Positions 7,643-16,466 are shown, counted from the first letter of the stretch. The stretch: 64,000 nt of DNA from JBEPVZ01 sp041690695 (GCA_041690695.1 JBEPVZ010000001.1:31484-95483), one strand, 5' to 3'. A program made the numbers and translations. The notes: a model not told the origin generated them from the sequence alone.

Positions 7643-9052
7643 GTGGCGTCTTCTGAAATGTTAACTGGTTCTTTAAAAGAACCAGTAAAAACCATCTTTA
7701 TCGCAAACGGTCGTGAATTTTTTTCTCCCATCGACAAATATGTTCCTTCTGCACATAAGGAAGAATTTGTCCAAACAGACAAGGATGAAAGTGACCCAAT
7801 GATATTTGAACTTGGCGATAACAAAGTAATTTTTGTTCCTCAATCTATTGATCCAGGTTATATTCAGGATATGATAAATCTTTTTGGCTTCAAAAATATC
7901 TCTATTATAAAGCCTCCAGAAACGGGAAATGGCTTATCAAAAGATATACTTAATGACAGAGAAACATTTGGAATGCTGCTCCATGCTATCACTCAAGGCG
8001 GCCCAGACGTACAGGTCGTACCATGGGGGCAGACACCACAATTTCAAGAACTGCATAATACTTTACGCCAGCAGGGTTTGATATTTAAAACACCGGAAAC
8101 CCCCTTGGATTTTGCGCAATGGTATCCTGATTATTCGAATACAAAGCTTGGCACACGAGAAATTCTCAAACGTACACAAATTGCGCACCCCGAAGTTGAT
8201 ATGCAAATACCCGAGGGTTTTCCATGTACTGACATCGAGATGGCTTTACAAGTGACAAAATATTTTGTGGGTACAAACAGAGGCATTGTCATGAAAGCAA
8301 ATCTGGGAGCTGCGGGGATCGGAGTTTTTGTCTTTTCTCCTAAAGAATATAATCTAGCAAATTCTGATGAATGGAGAGCAATGGAATCAAAAGTACGTAA
8401 AAATGAATTACTTCAAAATGGACCTGTCGTTATAGAAGAATATATACAACCTGATTTCAGTAAACGTGGCGTATTTCCAAGCGTCGATAGTCTTGTTAAG
8501 ACTAATGGAATTGTCGAGATTCAAGCAGTTAGTGCAATGGGTATACATCGTGATGGAGACGAAGTAGAATTCTATGGAAGCACTATTGGTCACGGACTTT
8601 TTACTGAAAAGCAACACGCCTACATGAGTACAATTAATCGTGCAGTTGGGCAAGAGCATGCAAAGTTGGGATACCGTGGTTGGTATGATACTGACTTTAT
8701 TTTGGCAGCGGATGGACACCTATATTTAACTGAAACAAACGTAAGGAGAACCGGTACAACGTATATGGTAGATCTTGCACGACATCTTTTTGGTAACGAT
8801 TGGGAAAGTAAAATGGCAATGATTGCTAATGATAAATATATTCGTCCACACCTCGCCGGATTATCATATGACAACTTAAAAATACTTTTGTCTGAATTGC
8901 TTTATCCAATTCAGGTAGAACAACGAGGTATAATCCTCACTCAATCTGTCCGTTCAATGCTAGGAAGAGGGAAATTTGCTTATGCAGCAATAGGACGAAC
9001 TCAAGATGATGCAGAATCATTAGAAAAACAATTAGAAAAAATACTTGGATAA
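7643..9052 (+). CDS. ATP-grasp carboxylate-amine ligase of unknown substrate
   Basis: A 469-aa protein. Residues 1 to about 170 form a pre-ATP-grasp region without known motifs. The ATP-grasp core then follows: IVMKANLGAAGIGVF (lysine and glycine-rich loop, about residues 215-229), VVIEEYIQPDFS (hinge, about 263-274), and GWYDTDFILAADGHLYLTETNVRRTG with the Asp and Glu-x-Asn metal ligands. Such enzymes activate a carboxylate as acyl phosphate and couple it to an amine. The layout resembles the peptide ligases of small natural-product pathways rather than biotin, purine or D-Ala ligases. It starts with GTG and a palindrome covers codons 8-15. Neighbours (aspartokinase, decarboxylase, aminotransferase) suggest the amine partner is an aspartate-derived diamine or diamino acid; this is inference. 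Confidence 0.75.
   Translation: MASSEMLTGSLKEPVKTIFIANGREFFSPIDKYVPSAHKEEFVQTDKDESDPMIFELGDNKVIFVPQSIDPGYIQDMINLFGFKNISIIKPPETGNGLSKDILNDRETFGMLLHAITQGGPDVQVVPWGQTPQFQELHNTLRQQGLIFKTPETPLDFAQWYPDYSNTKLGTREILKRTQIAHPEVDMQIPEGFPCTDIEMALQVTKYFVGTNRGIVMKANLGAAGIGVFVFSPKEYNLANSDEWRAMESKVRKNELLQNGPVVIEEYIQPDFSKRGVFPSVDSLVKTNGIVEIQAVSAMGIHRDGDEVEFYGSTIGHGLFTEKQHAYMSTINRAVGQEHAKLGYRGWYDTDFILAADGHLYLTETNVRRTGTTYMVDLARHLFGNDWESKMAMIANDKYIRPHLAGLSYDNLKILLSELLYPIQVEQRGIILTQSVRSMLGRGKFAYAAIGRTQDDAESLEKQLEKILG
7664..7686. promoter_or_regulatory. 23-base perfect palindrome at the start of the ATP-grasp gene
   Basis: ACTGGTTCTTT, a central A, then AAAGAACCAGT: eleven-base arms with no mismatch. It lies 21 bases after the likely leaderless GTG start and 132 bases upstream of the divergent lysC start. 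It could be an operator for a dimeric repressor controlling both transcripts, or an RNA hairpin that blocks early translation. It is not followed by a T tract in either direction, so a terminator is unlikely. Confidence 0.5.
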
Positions 9053-9061
9053 ATGATTGCT

Positions 9062-9592
9062 TCACTTAGCTTTGTACCAATTTATAAGATCAACTAAGAC
9101 CCTAGCGGCCGTGTCAATTTCGGCAAGGGATATACTATTGTCGGGATCATGATATTCCGGTCTAATGGTAATACCATAATAGAATGTCTTGAATCCAAAT
9201 TTTTTACCATAAATGATCGTTTCATCTTCTGTGGCTTCAAAATAATCTTCTTGAATACGAATTCTGTTTCCAAATCTAGATTTTAATTCTTCAATATCTA
9301 TTCCGTATAGATTACCAATATATCCTTCTTTACCATTAGTAGGTTCTGTTGTTGTATCAACAACAATAACAAGCGTATCTTTGTCTAAAGAATGCGCAAC
9401 AGCTTCTGCACCATCAAATTCAAGCTCTTCAAAATTCGTATATTCTACTAACACTCCTGTTTTACGTGAGGCTTGATATGCTGCAAAAACCCCTGCAAAA
9501 TTATCAACTAAACCAAGAAGATTTTTGTCATCCATCTTAATAGACATTACAGGCCTGGCAAGATCCATATGTGCAGATAATAAAATTTTCAT
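9062..9592 (-). CDS. Compact M20/M28/M42-like zinc hydrolase
   Basis: A 176-aa protein that keeps all the metal-site residues of the co-catalytic zinc peptidase fold in a minimal core: SAHMD (His8, Asp10), LVDNFAG (Asp30), FEELEFDGA (Glu55-Glu56), VVDTTTE (Asp79) and PEYHDPDN (His148). The lid or dimerisation domain of M20 and M42 enzymes is absent, so it is about half the normal size. Possible reactions are aminopeptidase, deacylase or amide hydrolase. It is convergent with the ATP-grasp gene (9 bases apart) and divergent from the decarboxylase, inside the aspartate island, so it may trim or deprotect the product of the ligase. Confidence 0.7.
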   Translation of the reverse strand: MKILLSAHMDLARPVMSIKMDDKNLLGLVDNFAGVFAAYQASRKTGVLVEYTNFEELEFDGAEAVAHSLDKDTLVIVVDTTTEPTNGKEGYIGNLYGIDIEELKSRFGNRIRIQEDYFEATEDETIIYGKKFGFKTFYYGITIRPEYHDPDNSISLAEIDTAARVLVDLINWYKAK

Positions 9593-9656
9593 GATTTATA
9601 TACTATAGCATCAATTTGGTAATATGGTAATTTTTTGCTAAAATGAGCAGAAATAT

Positions 9657-11123
9657 ATGCAGAATCACTCTAAAATGCAAGAAGAAATGCCATATATTTC
9701 ATCAATTGTAAAATATGTTAAACAGAATAGAATTCCGTTTCATATGCCAGGGCATAAACAGGGTCAAGGGATTAATGCTGTATTACAAAAGTTATGGGGT
9801 AAAAATATTTTTAAATATGATTTAACAGAAGTCGATGGGCTTGATTATTTAAACGCTCCTTCTGGTATTATAGAAAAAGCAGAGAAATTGGCCGCTGAAG
9901 CATTCAATGTCGAAAATACTTTATTTTTAGTAAACGGATCAACTCTGGGAAATCAAGTAGCCATTCTCTCCTTAGTAAAAGAAAACCAGAAAATAATCGT
10001 ACCACGAAATTCTCATCAATCAGTTTTTTCCTCATTAATTCTATCTGGAGCTCACCCTATATACATAAATCCAACATATGATCCTGTAACAGGTTTATAT
10101 CAAACAATTTCAAGTAAGGAAATTAAGAATGCGATAAGGAAAAATTCCGATATAAAAGCCATACATATAACTTCACCTAACTATAATGGCTTTGTCTCTA
10201 ACGTAAAAGTTATAGGCAACTTAGCAAAAAAAAATAATATTCCATTAATTGTTGACGAAGCTCATGGTGCACATTTCCAATTCCACCCCAACCTTCCAAT
10301 TTCTTCGATCAATTATGATGCAGACATAATAATTCATAGTACGCATAAAACATTAGGATCCCTTACACAGACGTCAATGCTCCATTTAGTAAAATCTACT
10401 CATGTATCCATTAATCAATTACAAGAAAATTTGATGTTATTGCAGTCTTCTTCACCCAGTACCCTTTTTGTTATGAGTTTAGATGCAGCGAGACAACAAA
10501 TGGCAACCCAAGGATATGCATTAATGGATAAAACTCTACAATTAGCAAATTATGCAAGAAGTACAATAAATAGTTTTAAATATCTATATTGTTACGGAAA
10601 AGAAATGATTGGACAAGCAGACATAGCAGATATTGATGAAACGAAATTGCTCATAGATGTTAGCCGAACGGGGTTAACAGGCTATGAATTAGAAAAAATA
10701 TTAGGCAGAAACTATCAAATAGAAGTTGAAATGTCTGACACAAAACACATTCTCTGTTTTGTAACAATAGGTGATACTAAACAGTCAATAGATAAACTGT
10801 TACTTGCGTTAAAAGATATTTCAAATAATCCCAAAAGAAATAAACAAAATACAAAGATTCTATCAATACCGAACACACCCGAACTAGTTATGTTACCGAG
10901 GGAGGCATTTTTTGCTGAAAAAAAAATTATAGCTATTTCTGACGCGCTTGGGGAAATTTGCGGCGAATTCATTATCCCATTTCCACCAGACGTGCCGATT
11001 ATAACCCCCGGCGAACGAATAAATAAAGAAATAATCGCTTACGTAAAATATTTAAAGAAATGTGGTATTATGCTTGTCGGCTCCAAGAATCTATCATCCG
11101 AAATGATTCGGGTAGTCAAATAA
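9657..11123 (+). CDS. PLP-dependent Orn/Lys/Arg-type decarboxylase
   Basis: A 488-aa fold-type I decarboxylase of the SpeA/YaaO-like short group, without the N-terminal wing domain of the long E. coli enzymes. Landmarks are FHMPGHKQG (about residues 28-36), LFLVNGSTLGNQ, IVDEAHGAHF with the PLP-contacting Asp and His, HSTHKTLGSLTQTS with the Schiff-base lysine, and the C-terminal PFPPDVPIITPGERI. Family members release CO2 from arginine, ornithine or lysine. Here the context (aspartokinase, aspartate-semialdehyde dehydrogenase, class III aminotransferase) makes diaminobutyrate a reasonable alternative substrate. One base separates it from the aminotransferase start, so they are co-expressed. 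Confidence 0.87.
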   Translation: MQNHSKMQEEMPYISSIVKYVKQNRIPFHMPGHKQGQGINAVLQKLWGKNIFKYDLTEVDGLDYLNAPSGIIEKAEKLAAEAFNVENTLFLVNGSTLGNQVAILSLVKENQKIIVPRNSHQSVFSSLILSGAHPIYINPTYDPVTGLYQTISSKEIKNAIRKNSDIKAIHITSPNYNGFVSNVKVIGNLAKKNNIPLIVDEAHGAHFQFHPNLPISSINYDADIIIHSTHKTLGSLTQTSMLHLVKSTHVSINQLQENLMLLQSSSPSTLFVMSLDAARQQMATQGYALMDKTLQLANYARSTINSFKYLYCYGKEMIGQADIADIDETKLLIDVSRTGLTGYELEKILGRNYQIEVEMSDTKHILCFVTIGDTKQSIDKLLLALKDISNNPKRNKQNTKILSIPNTPELVMLPREAFFAEKKIIAISDALGEICGEFIIPFPPDVPIITPGERINKEIIAYVKYLKKCGIMLVGSKNLSSEMIRVVK

Positions 11124-11124
11124 T

Positions 11125-12426
11125 ATGCCGTTGCCAATAAACAGCAAACTTATTAAACGATACAATACGCCAATCGATGAAACGGTTATTTATGACCCAT
11201 TGGCGCTAGTAACAAAAGCTAAGGGATCTTTTGTTTGGATTGAGGGACAGAGAGATCCATATTTTGATCTTTTAATGAGTTACAGCTCTACTAACTTCGG
11301 GCATGTCAACAACGATATATTAAAATTTGTAAAAGACGCAGTAGAGAAATTTGATAATATTATCGCATTTAATTCTGCTGCAAAAGTTGGATTAAGCAAA
11401 AAACTAGTTGACCTTTTACCCTACCCAGACAATAAGATACCGTATTTCCCTGTTGGTGGAACCAAGGCTATTGATGCTGCTATTAAACTAGCAAAAGCGT
11501 ATACAGGAAAAGATGTCATAATTGCTTTTTCAGGAGACTTTCACGGTTATAGTTATGCTGCAATGTCCGTGACAGATAGTGAATATATAGAAAAATCACA
11601 ATTTGGCTCATATCCTGGAAAGGTAAAACAATTTCCATTCCCTCATAGGCTCACGTTGAACTCTTCAGAAGTGGTAAAAAATATATTAGCTAGCATTGAG
11701 AATTATTTACAAATAAATCACCATAAAGTCGCTGCCGTTATTTTTGAGCCAATACAAGGAGCTGCCGGATTTCTTATTCCTCCCGATGGGTTCTTAAAAA
11801 AATTAATTTCACTAGCACAAAAGTATGGTGTGCTTACAATCTGTGATGAAATACAAACCGGTGTCTATAGAACAGGTACATTTTACTATGTTAATCAACT
11901 TGATCTTAATCCGGACATTATTTTATTAGGAAAATCATTAGCCGGAGGTTACTATCCGTTGAGCGCGGTTATTGCGAATAAAATCATATTTGAATCAGTC
12001 GATCCAAAACATTCAGGTTTTGACTCAACTTTTGCTACAAATCTTCTTGGTATTGAAATCGCGCACCAAGTAGTGGAATATGCTGAAAAAAAGAATCTAT
12101 CTAAAGTTGTCCAAACAACAGGAAATATTATTTCATCAAAATTAAGATCCTTACTAAATAATTTTAATTTTATTAAAGATTTTGATAGTATTGGCATGGC
12201 TTACGGCTATAGAGTTGAAGCACCATCAAAAAAAAGAGAAGACAATTCAGCTCTAGCCACAAAAATTAAAAAAGAGGCATTTAATAACCACTTAATTATA
12301 CAAACTGCAGGTTTATATGGTGATCACATGAAGCTGTCACCAAATTTTTTTATCACCCAAGAAGAAATAGATTCATTTATTACAGAATTCACATTGGTTT
12401 TAAAAAAAGTATATAGTGAAATCTGA
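11125..12426 (+). CDS. Class III PLP aminotransferase (candidate diaminobutyrate/diamine aminotransferase)
   Basis: A 433-aa omega-type aminotransferase. Recognisable parts are FPVGGTKAIDAAIKLAKAYTG (cofactor phosphate region), FSGDFHGYSYAAMS, FEPIQGAAGF, ICDEIQTGVYRTG with the PLP-binding Asp, and LGKSLAGGYYPLSAVIA with the Schiff-base lysine. This group includes 4-aminobutyrate, ornithine, putrescine and 2,4-diaminobutyrate aminotransferases. Because the island also makes aspartate semialdehyde, formation of 2,4-diaminobutyrate from aspartate semialdehyde and glutamate is the simplest reading, but this is inference. It starts one base after the decarboxylase stop and is followed by a good terminator. 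Confidence 0.87.
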   Translation: MPLPINSKLIKRYNTPIDETVIYDPLALVTKAKGSFVWIEGQRDPYFDLLMSYSSTNFGHVNNDILKFVKDAVEKFDNIIAFNSAAKVGLSKKLVDLLPYPDNKIPYFPVGGTKAIDAAIKLAKAYTGKDVIIAFSGDFHGYSYAAMSVTDSEYIEKSQFGSYPGKVKQFPFPHRLTLNSSEVVKNILASIENYLQINHHKVAAVIFEPIQGAAGFLIPPDGFLKKLISLAQKYGVLTICDEIQTGVYRTGTFYYVNQLDLNPDIILLGKSLAGGYYPLSAVIANKIIFESVDPKHSGFDSTFATNLLGIEIAHQVVEYAEKKNLSKVVQTTGNIISSKLRSLLNNFNFIKDFDSIGMAYGYRVEAPSKKREDNSALATKIKKEAFNNHLIIQTAGLYGDHMKLSPNFFITQEEIDSFITEFTLVLKKVYSEI

Positions 12427-12440
12427 ACTATATACTTTTC
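12402..12440 (+). terminator. Intrinsic terminator after the aminotransferase
   Basis: GTATATAGT and ACTATATAC form a nine-base stem with a nine-base loop, preceded by an A run and followed by TTTT. It overlaps the last codons of the aminotransferase gene and closes the accessory island. Confidence 0.65.
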
Positions 12441-12476
12441 CTCAATTTATCCTTGAAATATTTGTAAATTTAATAA

Positions 12477-12680
12477 TCATTCCCCAAACACCCCTTGAAT
12501 AGATATTTCTTCTTTGTGGTATATAAAACCAAGTTTCTTTAATTTTTCATAAGTTTCCATCAGACTTGGATAAATCTGGTTCCACCTGAGGGCAAGCTCA
12601 CCAGCCCGAGTCTCGCTTAGCGGGACGAGGTCCAGATAGTGTAGCGATCTGGATATCTTAATTCCAAATCTCCCGTTACC
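12477..12680 (-). pseudogene. C-terminal fragment of an unidentified gene
   Basis: A 67-codon frame without a plausible start is open between a TAA on its upstream side and a TGA at 12477-12479. The translation looks like real protein: a helix-rich end with GELALRWNQIYPSLME and KKLGFIYHKEEIS. It begins abruptly after a stop, as expected for a truncated gene. The local base composition is richer in G+C than its surroundings. I do not recognise the family. It lies immediately beyond the terminator of the aspartate island and could mark a recombination scar. Confidence 0.4.
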
Positions 12681-12757
12681 TTAAATTAATTTATCCTATA
12701 ATATTTGATCTTTAGGAGACTTAAGTCTATAATTAGCCGAAATTATAAAGGTTAATT

Positions 12758-13822
12758 ATGGATGTAGAAAAAAGATCAGGCTTTTCTGAGCCCCAACCCC
12801 CAATATCGCTCCTAAGTCGATCAAATCGACGGGACTTTCTTCGGTTGCTTGGTGCAACTAGTCTTGGGGTTGCCGCCAGTGGAGCTTTTAGGGTTTTGAA
12901 TCCAGAAATACCAAGGACTGCTGAAATTACTCCAGCCGAACTCGATCGTACTAACCGACTTTTTTTGGGTAGGGAGATCCTGGCTTTGCCAGATTCAGCA
13001 ATTAAAGGGAGCTTAATTAGCCGGATGTTGCCTCTACTCGAAGATAATCCATCAAAGGAAATTATGTTAGGTGGGATGTCTATTCGGGTTCAACCAATTA
13101 AAGTGATGATTGGAGAATCAACAAACTCGGAGATTCAAGGATCATCGGATATGTGGGAGGATGATTCTCCAGTAGTTTATTTTAACTCTGATCAAAGACT
13201 GAAAATGCCTTATCTTGGTTTAGTGAAACCGGAAGAGCGAAGTAGTTTTTCAACCGATAATAGCGGTACTGCCTTTCTTGATAGTAGTGTTTCGGTTGGA
13301 GATTCACTTATACCTGATTTAACGCCATATATTAAAGTTACGATACCTCAACAGGCTGGACGTTCAGAAAATCTGCGTTGGGTAGATCAAGAAATAAAAA
13401 AGTTTGTAGCAGTTAAAGAAGTTATTTCGCTTTGGCTAATCGCCCTTTTTATAGAAGCCACAATTAATAAAATGAAAGCTTTGAATATGTCGACGATGGC
13501 AGAAGTCAATCTTCCAGGAATGAAACCATATTCCACCGAATTTGTGACCGGGGCGTTAAAGGTTATTGATCGTCACGTTGGTCGATTACTTTTATCTTTA
13601 GATATCGGTGCAACTGTTGCAACTTTGAAAGCTTATCAAGGAACAGCCATGATTCCTTTAATTACTCGGAGTGACTCTCGATTAGCGACGGCAAATAGCC
13701 AGGTTGCCAAAATTGATCTGGGAAATAACGAACAGGATATTTTATTTAATTCCTTAAAATTGGCTTATACTGATCATAAATTATTAGTTGTGCCACATCA
13801 CGGCAGCCTACAGTTTCCTTAA
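12758..13822 (+). CDS. Tat-type secreted protein of unknown function
   Basis: A 354-aa protein with a twin-arginine-like leader: NRRDFLRLLG (residues 23-32), followed by a hydrophobic segment ATSLGVAASGAF. This predicts Tat export of a folded protein or a lipoprotein-like anchor. The mature part has no recognised domain; it includes a helical stretch LWLIALFIEATINKM and ends with LLVVPHHGSLQFP, resembling a histidine motif of metallo-beta-lactamases but with nothing else of that fold, so I do not use it. A TATAAA box is eight bases before the ATG. The neighbours give no functional hint. Confidence 0.6.
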   Translation: MDVEKRSGFSEPQPPISLLSRSNRRDFLRLLGATSLGVAASGAFRVLNPEIPRTAEITPAELDRTNRLFLGREILALPDSAIKGSLISRMLPLLEDNPSKEIMLGGMSIRVQPIKVMIGESTNSEIQGSSDMWEDDSPVVYFNSDQRLKMPYLGLVKPEERSSFSTDNSGTAFLDSSVSVGDSLIPDLTPYIKVTIPQQAGRSENLRWVDQEIKKFVAVKEVISLWLIALFIEATINKMKALNMSTMAEVNLPGMKPYSTEFVTGALKVIDRHVGRLLLSLDIGATVATLKAYQGTAMIPLITRSDSRLATANSQVAKIDLGNNEQDILFNSLKLAYTDHKLLVVPHHGSLQFP

Positions 13823-13953
13823 CTCAACAAAAGTGGTTGTGCACTCCAAAATGGCGAACTGTTCAAATAGATTAATTAAAACTGAGATGATTCCCAGTTA
13901 AACAAGTTTCCAAATCCTCAACCATTCTTGGCAAAAAAATATTCGATACATAT

Positions 13954-14460
13954 TTAAATTTCAGCTACGGTCGGATCAAGGCTGGCTACAGTGATACCAG
14001 TAACAGAGATCGCTCCTTCTGAAAGCTTCCGTCCTCTTGCCGGCCCATAAATTTCTTCATACTGACCAATAAATGAAAAAATAAGCCCTAAATAGCGACT
14101 CTGGCCACCTACTTCTAACCGGTCCCATAACCATTGAAGTCTATCTTCGGGATATTTATCAATAGCCGTCTTATACCTTTGAATATCTATCTCTCCAACC
14201 TCGAGTTGCCGACCTTCAGATTCCAGTTGCATTGTAACTAAATCGTAGGCAACTGCTGCTCCTAAACCCCAACTCATATGCTGTCCTGACTCCATACCCC
14301 GAACACCAACAAAACGGTGAAGGGAGGGATGTCTTTCCTGCATTCTGAGTAGTTGACCAAAATGATAAGATTCACTTTCGCTGGCAGCCCTTCTTAACCT
14401 GGATAGAGCAAAAGCTTCATTTTCTTCTGCAATCTCCAAAACCTTTCTTTCAATTGACAT
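13954..14460 (-). CDS. Uncharacterised soluble protein
   Basis: A 168-aa, largely alpha-helical, charged protein with many Glu and Arg residues and no signal or membrane segment. The middle carries HRFVGVRGMESGQHMSWGLG and a C-terminal segment FIGQYEEIYGPARGRKLSEG. I do not recognise the family. A TATAAT box is eight bases upstream of the ATG on the minus strand. It is convergent with the Tat-leader gene and divergent from the VOC protein. Confidence 0.6.
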   Translation of the reverse strand: MSIERKVLEIAEENEAFALSRLRRAASESESYHFGQLLRMQERHPSLHRFVGVRGMESGQHMSWGLGAAVAYDLVTMQLESEGRQLEVGEIDIQRYKTAIDKYPEDRLQWLWDRLEVGGQSRYLGLIFSFIGQYEEIYGPARGRKLSEGAISVTGITVASLDPTVAEI

Positions 14461-14577
14461 ATTGGGGAATTATAGTTAGAGAAGTCACTTGAGTCAATTT
14501 ACGGTATTAACTAATCAACCCACGACTGAATGACTTCTTACATATTTTTTATAAAAGAGTAGTAAAATAGTTTAATT

Positions 14578-15483
14578 ATGCAAAGAATTGTTCCTAATTT
14601 TTGGTTTGACCATAACGCTGAGGAAGCTGTTGATTTTTATCTTTCAGTCTTTAAGGACAGCAAAATCAAGGCAACGTTCCATTATCCAAAAACTGAAGAA
14701 GAAGGATTAGCTGACTTTCAAACAGATTTAGCTGGAAAAGTGTTAACTATCGATTTTGAAATAAGCGACTATAGTTTTACGGCGATTAATGCCGATACGA
14801 CATTTAAGCCGACTCCATCAATATCATTTTTTTACACCTGTGATACAAAACAAGAAATTGATGAATTATGGGAAAAACTATCAAATGATGGGAAAACATT
14901 GATGGATCTTAATAAATATCCATTTAGTGAATATTATGGTTGGGTACAAGATAAATTTGGCTATACTTGGCAGCTTATTTTAAACAATGCTCAAGGTGAT
15001 AAAAGACCAAAAATTGTACCTTCACTTATGTTTACGAAAGATAGAGACGGACAAGCCCAGGATGCAATGAAGTTTTATACCTCGGTCTTTAAAGACAGTG
15101 ATATAAGTAAAAACCTTAATTATTATCCCTCAGATATACCTGATAGAGAAGGTAAGATTTCTTATGCTGATTTTCGACTGTTTGATCAATGGTTTGCGGT
15201 TATGGATGGCGGAAAAGATCATGATTTTAGTTTCAGTCCGGCAATTTCACTGATGGTACGATGCAAAGATCAAGAAGAGATCGATTATTACTGGGAAAAA
15301 CTATCAGCAAATCCGGATTTTGAACAATGTGGTTGGCTTGAAGACAAATATAGTGTTAATTGGCAAATTGCACCTGAGAATATAGATGAATTGATAAGGC
15401 TGCCTGGGGCATACAAAAGTATGATGAGTATGAAAAAGCTTGATATCGCAGGACTACAAGAAGCTGATAAAAATGACGAATAA
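14578..15483 (+). CDS. Tandem PhnB-like VOC-domain protein
   Basis: A 301-aa protein made of two successive vicinal-oxygen-chelate (glyoxalase/PhnB-like) domains. The first starts IVPNFWFDHNAEEAVDFYLSVF (cut here into two parts: IVPNFWFDHNAEE and AVDFYLSVF) and ends DKFGYTWQLIL. The second starts IVPSLMFTKDRDGQAQDAM, has FYTSVFKDS, and ends DKYSVNWQIAP. The repeated FYxSVFKDS and WxxxxDKxxxxWQ motifs are typical of the family annotated as 3-demethylubiquinone methyltransferase-like, whose real roles are mostly unknown. A TAAAAT box lies nine bases before the ATG. Confidence 0.85.
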   Translation: MQRIVPNFWFDHNAEEAVDFYLSVFKDSKIKATFHYPKTEEEGLADFQTDLAGKVLTIDFEISDYSFTAINADTTFKPTPSISFFYTCDTKQEIDELWEKLSNDGKTLMDLNKYPFSEYYGWVQDKFGYTWQLILNNAQGDKRPKIVPSLMFTKDRDGQAQDAMKFYTSVFKDSDISKNLNYYPSDIPDREGKISYADFRLFDQWFAVMDGGKDHDFSFSPAISLMVRCKDQEEIDYYWEKLSANPDFEQCGWLEDKYSVNWQIAPENIDELIRLPGAYKSMMSMKKLDIAGLQEADKNDE

Positions 15484-15544
15484 TATTCTGTGACCTTCGG
15501 TACTAAATAGACTATCTCAAAACTGTTTTTGGTATAATCACTTC

Positions 15545-15766
15545 ATGGAAGACTTAGTAGTTGTTAAAATATTTAATACTCGTATCGAAGCGGAGATTGC
15601 TAAAGGTTTACTAGAAGCAAATAAGATAGACTCAATAATCCAGGCTGATGATGAGGGTGGAATGGCTCCATTTCCTTTTAAACCGACTTCTATGGGTATC
15701 AGATTGCTTATTAAACAAAGTGATCTTCAAAAGGCAGAAAAATTATTAAAAGCAAGAAAGTTATAA
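15545..15766 (+). CDS. DUF2007-type small protein
   Basis: A 73-aa protein matching the pattern of the DUF2007 family (putative signal-transducing proteins): VKIFNTRIEAEIAKGLLEAN, followed by SIIQADDEGG and a C-terminal LLIKQSDLQKAEKLL. The fold is a ferredoxin-like alpha-beta unit and the function is unknown. TATAAT (15533-15538) lies exactly six bases before the ATG, predicting a leaderless message. Its last codons contain the -10 box of the next gene. Confidence 0.85.
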   Translation: MEDLVVVKIFNTRIEAEIAKGLLEANKIDSIIQADDEGGMAPFPFKPTSMGIRLLIKQSDLQKAEKLLKARKL

Positions 15767-15773
15767 TCAACTT

Positions 15774-16466
15774 ATGCCAGAGATGGATCTTTTAAATAGC
15801 GGCTTAGAAAAAACTAATTGGTGGGTGGTGACCGGTGGTCCATCATCGGGTAAAAGTACATTATTAACTTATATGGCATTCAAGGGGCATCGAGTAATTC
15901 CAGAAGCAGCCCGAGTTTTAATCGACCTTAAGCTGAGCCGTGGCCAAACTTTAGCCCAAATTCGCCAAGACGAAAGTCTTTTTCAAGATCAGGTTTTTGA
16001 TATGAAAGCTGGATTGGAAAGTCAGTTATCTCCCAATCAAGAAGCTTTACTCGAGAGGGGTTCACATGGGGATACTCTTGCTTATAAGCTACTCGGAATG
16101 ATCTGGCCGGACAAAGAACACACTCCACCAGCTGACTACTCACGAAGATCAGGAATTCTCGATAGAATAGAATCTACCGATTTTCTAGGTAGACCCGAAA
16201 CAACCTATATTCTTAAAAGACAGTATGCTGGGGTTTTTATCCTTAACCGTTTACCTTTTGTGAAGGATTATGCTCGGACTGAAGACGATCTTCAAGCCGA
16301 GAGGATTGACAAGCTGCTGCATTATAGCTATCGTCTACTTGGTTATCAGCCAATTGATGTACCAGTAGCGCCGGTTGATCAACGTGCCAACTTTATACGA
16401 AGACATATTCAGATATTGAAGACTGAGAGCGTAAAAGATTGCGAGCAATTGCTCAAACGATGGTAA
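15774..16466 (+). CDS. AAA_28-like P-loop NTPase
   Basis: A 230-aa protein with a Walker A motif VVTGGPSSGKSTLLTYM at residues about 18-34, followed closely by the RVIPEAARVLID segment typical of the AAA_28 / NadR-kinase-like family. A conserved-looking LERGSHGDTLAY lies in the middle and the C-terminal half is helical. Such proteins are small-molecule kinases or regulatory NTPases; the substrate is unknown. TATAAT (15762-15767), inside the end of the DUF2007 gene, sits six bases before the ATG. A truncated DHFR-like gene starts one base after its stop. Confidence 0.8.
   Translation: MPEMDLLNSGLEKTNWWVVTGGPSSGKSTLLTYMAFKGHRVIPEAARVLIDLKLSRGQTLAQIRQDESLFQDQVFDMKAGLESQLSPNQEALLERGSHGDTLAYKLLGMIWPDKEHTPPADYSRRSGILDRIESTDFLGRPETTYILKRQYAGVFILNRLPFVKDYARTEDDLQAERIDKLLHYSYRLLGYQPIDVPVAPVDQRANFIRRHIQILKTESVKDCEQLLKRW

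Noticed and set aside
4910..12757. Island as an integrated element using tRNA-Gln as attachment site
   Set aside because: No integrase gene and no duplicate of the tRNA 3' end found by eye at the far boundary.
13780..13822. PHHGS motif as a metallo-beta-lactamase/ComEC active site
   Set aside because: It lies at the very C-terminus with no other part of that fold.
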